Shown piece by piece: positions 14,519 to 19,747 of a DNA stretch of 19,747 nt; position 1 is the first letter of the stretch; each line of letters begins with the position of its first letter. The notes beneath the pieces are model-generated. The model was not told the origin of the DNA, searched no databases, and saw nothing but the letters and a program-made list of their open reading frames with translations. The stretch comes from Clostridiales bacterium (GTDB lineage: Bacteria > Bacillota > Clostridia > Peptostreptococcales > Natronincolaceae). The translations under genes and the position numbers were made by a program. The DNA lies in assembly GCA_012800145.1 (NCBI GenBank), contig JAAZJW010000011.1:1-19747 (forward strand), in the 5' to 3' direction.

Positions 14519-14869
14519 GTGGTTATTAGAAAAGGAGATATATTCTATGCAGATCTGAGTCCTGTTATAGGATCTGAACAAGGAGGCGTCAGACCTGTAT
14601 TAGTAGTACAAAATGATATTGGTAATCGTTATAGCCCGACAATTATAATAGCGGCTATTACTTCACAGATTAATAAAGCCAAGTTGCCAACTCATGTTGA
14701 AATCAGTGGTGATGATTACGGGCTGTCCAAGGATTCCGTTCTGCTGTTGGAGCAAATTCGGACAATAGACAAAAGACGCCTGGGGGAGAAGATAGGTCAT
14801 GTGGAGGATGATATAATTGAAAAGGTAGATGAGGCGCTGCGGATTAGTCTGGGCTTAATCGAATTCTAA
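14519..14869 (+). CDS. ndoA: MazF/NdoA-type endoribonuclease toxin
   Basis: MazF cleaves single-stranded mRNA at a short sequence (UACAU in the B. subtilis enzyme); this copy's target is unknown. From the GTG at 14519 the protein has 116 residues, the same as B. subtilis NdoA, and the catalytic residues fall on the same numbers: S19, R25 in G-G-V-R-P-V-L-V and T48. The alternative GTG at 14510 would add three residues and sits only one base after the GGAG, so 14519, ten bases away, is preferred. It follows the antitoxin with a one-base gap. A terminator closes the cluster. This pair is a stable chromosomal module in Firmicutes rather than an accessory system. Confidence 0.95.
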   Translation: MVIRKGDIFYADLSPVIGSEQGGVRPVLVVQNDIGNRYSPTIIIAAITSQINKAKLPTHVEISGDDYGLSKDSVLLLEQIRTIDKRRLGEKIGHVEDDIIEKVDEALRISLGLIEF

Positions 14870-14872
14870 AGA

Positions 14873-14901
14873 CTTAGGTTTAAATAACTTAGGTTTTTTT
14901 T
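14873..14901 (+). terminator. Intrinsic terminator after mazF
   Basis: CTTAGGTT (14873-14880) pairs with AACTTAGG (14886-14893) with two G-U wobbles and a 5-base loop, followed by eight T residues. It ends the acpS-to-mazF unit. Confidence 0.75.
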
Positions 14902-14984
14902 ATTATTCAATTGTCAAAAACTCGGGGCAATTCCCCTGAAGGAAGCCGACAAAATGTATCCTTTTATTTAGCCTAATTGTGTAG

Positions 14985-14990
14985 TATAAT
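14985..14990 (+). promoter_or_regulatory. -10 element of the polysaccharide operon
   Basis: A perfect TATAAT stands 65-70 bases before the first gene, in GTGTAGTATAATATG. The -35 at 17 bases spacing (TTTTAT) is poor. A small GGGG/CCCC hairpin lies just upstream near 14922-14935. Confidence 0.45.
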
Positions 14991-15054
14991 ATGAACAGAA
15001 TTATTACAGGTATTTAAGGGCAGTATGAGTGATTAACAAAAGGAGATGGAAAAT

Positions 15055-15546
15055 TTGAGGGGAAATTTAAAAACTCGGATGCTGTTTATGGCAGTTATAA
15101 TATTTATTTTGGCAGTTGTTGTTCAGTCAGTTTTTGCTTTTACCGGAGAACCGGGTTCTGAAGAGGATCCTATAGTAACATTATCCTATTTAAAATCCCA
15201 AATTAGTGAGTTGGAAAGTTACATAGCAAGGAAAATCAATGATATTCTTGACAAGGGAGTAGCAATTGAACAGCCACAGACTTCTTTTGTTGTAAAACAA
15301 CTTTTTAAAGGGGAAGGGCTGATAGGGGATGAAGGAACAGAATTAATTTTGAGATCCGGCGAAGCTACAGCTGTAGGTAATATTGACGGTGATGGGGTAT
15401 CTGATGTTACACTTGGGGTGGATTTAAAAATGGGGGAAAAAATTAATCGAAATCATTTATTAATTGTCCCCAGAAAGGACGGCAGGGGCATTGTTGCCAA
15501 AACGGACAGTTGGATAATGGTCAAAGGTAAATATGAAATAAAATAA
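15055..15546 (+). CDS. Small secreted or membrane-anchored protein, unknown function
   Basis: The 163-residue product has a basic start, a hydrophobic segment (about 8-29) ending V-F-A-F, which may be cleaved or act as an anchor, then a short helical, coiled-coil-like part around residues 43-63. The C-terminal half is rich in Gly and Asp, with L-I-G-D-E-G-T-E-L-I-L-R-S-G-E-A-T-A, G-D-G-V-S-D-V-T and a final L-L-I-V-P-R-K-D-G-R-G. I have a vague memory of similar proteins in Clostridia but know no function. I chose TTG 15055, nine bases after AAAAGGAG (15038-15045); the ATG at 15046 touches that site and is too close. It is the first gene of the polysaccharide operon and lies 19 bases before the flippase, so it may help export or modify the polymer outside the cell. 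Confidence 0.78.
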   Translation: MRGNLKTRMLFMAVIIFILAVVVQSVFAFTGEPGSEEDPIVTLSYLKSQISELESYIARKINDILDKGVAIEQPQTSFVVKQLFKGEGLIGDEGTELILRSGEATAVGNIDGDGVSDVTLGVDLKMGEKINRNHLLIVPRKDGRGIVAKTDSWIMVKGKYEIK

Positions 15547-15565
15547 ATTGTAAGGAGTAATGACC

Positions 15566-17050
15566 TTGACAAGTATAAACAACATGCTAAAAAATGTCGC
15601 TAAGGATACTACAATTTACGGATTGGGAAGGGTTATCATAGGAATTGTAGGGATTTTTTCTATAAAATTGTACACTTCACTGTTTAGCCCTGATATATTT
15701 GGCACCTATTCATTGATAAACACCACCGTAAATATAGCGATTATGGTTTTAACAGGATGGTTGTTACATTCCGGGTTTAGGTTTTCAAATGAATATGAAA
15801 CAGATGAAAAAAACCAGAGCTTTTATTCCACCTTATTTTTATGTTCCATAGTGATTACCTTAATTAGTATAATCCTTGTTGGTTCAGTGTTAAAGGTCCT
15901 AAATAGTAAAATTCCCGGTGAATTGTCAAGGTTGATCATAACCGGTGCTCTATTTTTAGGCACCCAAAGCAATTCAATGATTTTGTTTAATTTGATAAGA
16001 GCTAAAAGGATGAGCGGGCTATATACAATATTGGGTATTGTGCAGAGTTTATTTAAATTAATTATGATATATATATTGTCTACGTTCACAAAGTTAGGCA
16101 TTGAAAGTATCTTTGTCAGCGGAATGCTTTTAGATATATTAGTATCAATACCCATTATTTATAAATTGAAATTGGTGAGGCATGTAAAAATAAATCATTT
16201 TTCAACGAATATTTTGAGGAGGTTTATTGTTTTTGGATACCCTTTGATAGGGGTCTCTATTACTACCTGGGTTTTATCAACATCTGATGAGTATCTCATA
16301 AGAATTTTTCGGAATGCAGCAGAGGTGGGAGTGTATTCTATAAGCTATAAATTGGTGGCGGCAGGGTTTGGATTGGTCAACACATCCCTTATGTTAGGTA
16401 TATACCCCATTATACTCAAAACCTGGAAGGAACAAGGGAAAAAGGGTACGGAAAAATTGATGGAAAAAATTTTAGGGTATTATCTGATAATTACATTACC
16501 CACTTTTGTGGGGTTAACGGTACTGGCCAAGCCTATCTTAAAGGTATTGAGTTCACCCGGTTATATTAAAGGGTATACGATTATGCCCTGGTTAGCCTTG
16601 GGCATGGTTTTTCAGGGTTTTACGGAGTACATAGTGAAGGTTTGGGAACTGCAGGAAAACACAAAAATAATATTTAAACTTATGATTATAGCAGGGCTGA
16701 TAAACATTATCGGTAATCTTATTTTTATTCCGATCTATGGATTTCGTGCCGCGGCTTTAACAACTGCAGTTTCATATCTTGTTTATCTTTTACTGGTTAT
16801 CTATTTATCCGGCAAATTTTTCACTTGGAAGTTCAGAATAGGGTCTGTTTTCCGAACAGCATTGGCCGGTAGCATAATGGCATTAGTTCTTCGAATGTTT
16901 ATAAATATAATTAATCGCAGTACAGTTTATCTGATACTGGGTATAATTTTAGGGGCTATTGTATATCTGGTAGCGTTATGTGCAACAGGTGAAATAGAAG
17001 AGGAGATAAGTGGCGTTCGCATGGTCCTCAAAAATAGGAGGGCGAAATAG
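15566..17050 (+). CDS. Polysaccharide flippase (Wzx/MATE-like, MurJ/MOP superfamily)
   Basis: This 494-residue integral membrane protein is predicted to flip lipid-linked oligosaccharide units across the membrane. It has about 12-14 hydrophobic segments. The N-terminal T-T-I-Y-G-L-G-R-V-I-I-G-I-V-G-I-F followed by L-Y-T-S-L-F-S-P-D-I-F-G-T-Y-S-L is typical of polysaccharide export flippases, as is S-D-E-Y-L-I-R-I-F...V-G-V-Y-S-I-S-Y-K-L in the middle. I prefer TTG 15566, eight bases after AAGGAG (15552-15557), over the ATG at 15560, only two bases away. It ends overlapping the next start (TAGTG at 17048-17052). Together with the polymerase-like and glycosyltransferase genes downstream it indicates a Wzx/Wzy-type pathway. 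The transported polymer is unknown. Confidence 0.9.
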   Translation: MTSINNMLKNVAKDTTIYGLGRVIIGIVGIFSIKLYTSLFSPDIFGTYSLINTTVNIAIMVLTGWLLHSGFRFSNEYETDEKNQSFYSTLFLCSIVITLISIILVGSVLKVLNSKIPGELSRLIITGALFLGTQSNSMILFNLIRAKRMSGLYTILGIVQSLFKLIMIYILSTFTKLGIESIFVSGMLLDILVSIPIIYKLKLVRHVKINHFSTNILRRFIVFGYPLIGVSITTWVLSTSDEYLIRIFRNAAEVGVYSISYKLVAAGFGLVNTSLMLGIYPIILKTWKEQGKKGTEKLMEKILGYYLIITLPTFVGLTVLAKPILKVLSSPGYIKGYTIMPWLALGMVFQGFTEYIVKVWELQENTKIIFKLMIIAGLINIIGNLIFIPIYGFRAAALTTAVSYLVYLLLVIYLSGKFFTWKFRIGSVFRTALAGSIMALVLRMFINIINRSTVYLILGIILGAIVYLVALCATGEIEEEISGVRMVLKNRRAK

Positions 17051-17562
17051 TGAAAATATTTAATAGTCAGGGTAAGCTTTTTAATGTTATTAATATAGTC
17101 GATTTGATTTTTATTTTGGTATTTATAGCTGTAATAGTAGGAGTGGTCAGTAGGTTTACCGGTAATAGTTTTTCTAATTCTTCGGATGCGTATGAAGGTG
17201 AAGCAATCCTTATATTAAAATATATAACTCCGGATGAAGAGGAACTCAACATATTGAAAAAGGGAGACCAATTAATAGCAAGGGATAGATTGCAACAGGT
17301 TTTTATAGAGGATATTGTAGTTAAACCTGAAAAGGTAGCAGTGTTAAATGAAGGGAAACTTGTAGAAAGTATACATCCCTTCAGTAAGGAAATATACATT
17401 ACTATAAGAGGTGAGGCTTACGTTGACGATACTGCTATTTATGTTGCTAATCAAAATGTAAGAGTTGGGAACGATTTTTTTCTAAAAACTTTAAATGCGG
17501 AATTCGAAAGTAAGATTTTATATATAGGGACGGATAATGTAAAAAAACCTATGAAGAAATAG
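17050..17562 (+). CDS. DUF4330-like single-pass membrane protein
   Basis: This 170-residue protein starts with GTG overlapping the flippase stop; GGAGGGCG (17037-17044) provides the binding site. The N terminus, G-K-L-F-N-V-I-N-I-V-D-L-I-F-I-L, leads into one membrane helix (about 15-35), and the remaining 130 residues should be outside the cell, mostly beta strands. This layout and opening resemble the DUF4330 family, which is often found beside polysaccharide polymerase and flippase genes in Clostridia and cyanobacteria; no function is established to my knowledge. A role as an accessory to polymer export or chain-length control is a guess from position. No catalytic motif is seen. Confidence 0.75.
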   Translation: MKIFNSQGKLFNVINIVDLIFILVFIAVIVGVVSRFTGNSFSNSSDAYEGEAILILKYITPDEEELNILKKGDQLIARDRLQQVFIEDIVVKPEKVAVLNEGKLVESIHPFSKEIYITIRGEAYVDDTAIYVANQNVRVGNDFFLKTLNAEFESKILYIGTDNVKKPMKK

Positions 17563-17610
17563 AGGACAAAACAGAATCAGGGAACTAAATACATTGTAAG
17601 AGGGGTTTTT

Positions 17611-18132
17611 ATGAATCAATTTAAAAAAATATTATCAAACAGTGTAATCTATCAAATCATTTGTTATATAAAAGACACCTATAACAACAGCTATTTCAAA
17701 AATGCTGTTGAATTTATTTGTACTTCTTATAAAAACAGTTATGTGATGGGTTTGATTTTGGGAAAACGAAATTATGATTCATTTTATGAAAATTCCGTTT
17801 TTTATAGGATTATCCAAAGAACAATCAAAATGTTAGACAGAACATTTTTATGGTTATCCAGTATATATGTAACTGCTAAGAATGGAAGTGTTTTCATAGG
17901 AACCATAAAGTGCATTATAGAAAATTCTGTTAATAATACATTCAAGGCATTAAGGATTTTGTTTGCAGGTTTCAGTATCGGATTTTTGTTTTTTAATCCA
18001 AGTATATATGCACTGGCGGCGGCCGGTATTTTGCAATTGGTATTGTTTATATTAGATTCAAAAAAGGTTTGTATAGCCGAAATATCAAAAACTAGTTATA
18101 CAGCCAGAATTTTCAAATATTTTGTAGAATAA
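17611..18132 (+). CDS. Unknown membrane protein with repeated N-S-V/Y motif
   Basis: This 173-residue protein is not recognised. Residues 1-110 contain a loosely repeated motif, Asn-Ser-Val/Tyr or a variant followed by hydrophobic and aromatic residues, at N10, N26, N42, N61, G92 and N105, with spacings of 16, 16, 19, 31 and 13. Two hydrophobic segments follow (about 113-128 and 131-147), and a short polar tail ends it. It lies 12 bases before the polymerase-like gene. From memory, some Firmicute Wzy/O-antigen-ligase-like proteins carry a comparable N-terminal region, so this may be a detached module of that enzyme; this needs a search. AGAGGGG precedes the ATG. The AT-rich composition and Asn/Lys/Tyr-rich sequence are stronger than in its neighbours. 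Confidence 0.75.
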   Translation: MNQFKKILSNSVIYQIICYIKDTYNNSYFKNAVEFICTSYKNSYVMGLILGKRNYDSFYENSVFYRIIQRTIKMLDRTFLWLSSIYVTAKNGSVFIGTIKCIIENSVNNTFKALRILFAGFSIGFLFFNPSIYALAAAGILQLVLFILDSKKVCIAEISKTSYTARIFKYFVE

Positions 18133-18144
18133 GATGGTGATACA

Positions 18145-19515
18145 ATGAAGAAAAACAGAGGATTTACAGGAATATTAATTATAGGGTTAATTTTGGGTAT
18201 TATTTCTGGGAAAATCGGTATCTGTTACGGAATAGTATTAGGGATGGCTGTTATATTTATGGTATCTCTTGTTTTTAAACCCCATTTAAGTCTGTATGTA
18301 TTAGCCGGATATTCTTTTGTAGATTATATTTTCAGGTATAGTGGAGGATTGGTGTCCGGTTTATGGGACGAGTTGTTATTTATTGTCATGGTGGGGGCTT
18401 TTCTCATCAATTTAATTGTAACCTCAAAGGGATTTGAATACAGGCTGACCTCGATGGATATGCCGATTATAGTTTTTGGAGGGGTTAGTATTTTTCTTTT
18501 GTTGATTAATTCACCGGATATGTACATTGCGTTGGAAGGAGCAAGGGTTATGCTCCAACATATAGTATGGTACTTTGCGGCAGTCAACATTGTTAAGGAC
18601 AAAAATATTGCAAAAAATGTTATAAAACTTCTTATTTTGATAACATTTATAATATCGTTGCATGGAATTTATCAATATATAGTAGGTGTAGAGATTCCCT
18701 CAAGTTGGTATGATTCAGCGGAATCCGGTATGAGAACAAGGGTATTTTCGATAATCGGGAGCCCCAATATTTTGGGAGGGTTATTGGTTCTTGTTTTTCC
18801 CATAACACTGGCTTTCGGGTTCAATGAAATAAAACCCTTTAAAAAAATAATATATTTTTTAATGACTATGAGTATGATGTTATGTCTAGTATTTACCTTT
18901 TCTAGGGGTGCTTGGCTGGCTTTTTGTTTTGTTGCCGTTGTGTTTGCAATTTTAAAGGACAAGCGGTTAATAATACCCATAGTGATAGGAGTGATAGTAC
19001 TAGTAATTGCTTTACCGGAAATAGGCAACAGAATGCTTTATATGTTTAGTCCCGTGTATTTTGCCAGTAGCGCTAAGGGGGGACGCATAATACGGTGGGT
19101 TCAAGCAATTGAAACTATAAAGACCGGTCCGTTGCTCGGGGTCGGTTTGGGAAGATATGGCGGTGCCACTGCCATGAGGTACATCCCGGGTTCAGTCTAT
19201 ACGGATAACTTTTATTTGAAAACTATGGCCGAGATGGGGGTTGTAGGATTTATTGCCTTCATTTTTATGTTATACAGGGTAGTTATAGAATCACTGAAAA
19301 CAATACGTTATGCCGAGGATTCCGATACAACAAATATAAGTATAGGAATATTCACAGGATTATTAGGGGTGCTTGCCCATAATCTGGTGGAGAATGTATT
19401 TGAGGTGCCTATGATGACATCCTATTTTTGGTTATTAGCGGCGATAATGATATTGTTTAACAAACATATAACGAATAAAGGAGACTGTGATGAAAAAGAA
19501 TACATCTGTTCATAA
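18145..19515 (+). CDS. O-antigen ligase/polymerase-like protein (Wzy/WaaL family)
   Basis: This 456-residue multi-pass membrane protein is of the Wzy_C (O-antigen ligase) superfamily, which joins lipid-linked glycans, either polymerising repeat units or transferring a chain to an acceptor. About 11-12 hydrophobic segments are visible. Family features are F-T-F-S-R-G-A-W-L-A (250-259), the large extracytoplasmic loop starting near 293, the R-I-I-R-W-V-Q-A segment (314-321), G-P-L-L-G-V-G-L-G-R-Y-G (328-339), Y-T-D-N-F-Y-L-K-T-M-A-E-M-G-V-V-G (352-368), with the conserved late histidine H412 in A-H-N-L-V-E-N. GGTGAT is a weak binding site before ATG 18145; coupling to the gene before is likely. 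Its 3' end overlaps the glycosyltransferase start by 26 bases. Polymerase or ligase cannot be decided. Confidence 0.9.
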   Translation: MKKNRGFTGILIIGLILGIISGKIGICYGIVLGMAVIFMVSLVFKPHLSLYVLAGYSFVDYIFRYSGGLVSGLWDELLFIVMVGAFLINLIVTSKGFEYRLTSMDMPIIVFGGVSIFLLLINSPDMYIALEGARVMLQHIVWYFAAVNIVKDKNIAKNVIKLLILITFIISLHGIYQYIVGVEIPSSWYDSAESGMRTRVFSIIGSPNILGGLLVLVFPITLAFGFNEIKPFKKIIYFLMTMSMMLCLVFTFSRGAWLAFCFVAVVFAILKDKRLIIPIVIGVIVLVIALPEIGNRMLYMFSPVYFASSAKGGRIIRWVQAIETIKTGPLLGVGLGRYGGATAMRYIPGSVYTDNFYLKTMAEMGVVGFIAFIFMLYRVVIESLKTIRYAEDSDTTNISIGIFTGLLGVLAHNLVENVFEVPMMTSYFWLLAAIMILFNKHITNKGDCDEKEYICS

Positions 19516-19747
19516 AGGAGTCCCTAAAAACATTATATGTATTTCTTCCGTAGACTGGTTTCCGATTCCCACAAGAAAGCAGCAGGTGATGTCGAGACTG
19601 CCAAGACGCCATAATATTTTGTATGTTGAACCGCCTATTACCCTGTTGTCCCCCATAAAAGACAGGGGTTTAACATTTAAATTAAATAGGTTTATGAAAG
19701 GAAATAGAAAAATAAAAGATAATATAGTTGCATATTGTCCACCGCCC
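19490..19747 (+). CDS. Glycosyltransferase, N-terminal part (3' end outside window)
   Basis: The open frame runs from ATG 19490 to the right edge (86 codons). AAAGGAG (19478-19483) lies six to seven bases before the start, inside the end of the polymerase-like gene. The opening N-I-I-C-I-S-S-V-D-W-F-P-I-P-T-R-K-Q-Q followed by V-M-S-R-L-P-R-R-H-N-I-L-Y-V-E-P-P (33-49) matches the first Rossmann strand and loop of GT4-like glycosyltransferases that commonly start with S-S-x-D-W and contain L-Y-V-E-P-P. It probably adds a sugar to the lipid-linked repeat unit in the cytoplasm. Sugar specificity cannot be judged, and more of this operon must continue to the right. Confidence 0.82.
   Translation, partial: MKKNTSVHKGVPKNIICISSVDWFPIPTRKQQVMSRLPRRHNILYVEPPITLLSPIKDRGLTFKLNRFMKGNRKIKDNIVAYCPPP

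Noticed and set aside
14242..14869. MazEF pair as a novel defence or mobile element
   Set aside because: It is the standard chromosomal NdoAI/NdoA module next to alr, with catalytic residues at the same positions as in B. subtilis.

Overview
The window looks like chromosome from a low-GC, spore-forming Firmicute of the class Clostridia. The indicators are AT-rich codon use, strong AGGAGG-type ribosome binding sites, GTG and TTG starts, and the order acpS - LolA-like lipoprotein - alr - mazE - mazF, which is familiar from Bacillus and Clostridia. No rRNA, tRNA, transposase, phage gene or CRISPR array is visible. Species cannot be assigned from the sequence alone.

Region 1 (1-431) is the 3' end of a carbamate kinase gene, closed by a very long hairpin. 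Region 2 (678-8161) is a plus-strand block of phosphorelay genes: a soluble hybrid histidine kinase with a degenerate N-terminal receiver and a C-terminal HPt domain; a stand-alone receiver; a membrane-bound hybrid histidine kinase split by an apparent single frameshift inside its extracytoplasmic PAS domain; and an HPt-REC-GGDEF-REC diguanylate cyclase with an intact active site and inhibitory site. No DNA-binding response regulator lies in the block, so its visible output is c-di-GMP. A bidirectional terminator separates it from region 3.

Region 3 (8213-11722) is a patchwork of single genes: dps (minus), a lone Cas7/Cst2/DevR-family gene (plus) with no other cas gene or array nearby, a nitroreductase (minus) with a good promoter and a palindromic terminator over its stop codon, and a Lys-rich lipoprotein of unknown function (minus). 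Between these lie three copies of a ~44-bp interspersed repeat whose terminal stem shows compensatory changes, plus a pair of 28-bp direct repeats with palindromic cores.

Region 4 (11921-14869) is the acpS - GerS/YdcC-like lipoprotein - alr - mazE - mazF cluster, ended by a U-tract terminator. Region 5 (15055 to the right edge) is the start of a cell-surface polysaccharide cluster: a small secreted protein, a Wzx-type flippase, a DUF4330-like membrane protein, an unknown protein with a repeated N-S-V/Y motif, a Wzy/WaaL-like polymerase or ligase, and the start of a glycosyltransferase. The genes are tightly spaced or overlapping and are probably one operon.

The observations most worth following are the orphan cas7 gene among structured repeats, the split kinase, the c-di-GMP phosphorelay hub and the small repeat-motif protein next to the polymerase. 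No complete, clearly new defence or regulatory system can be proven from this window alone.
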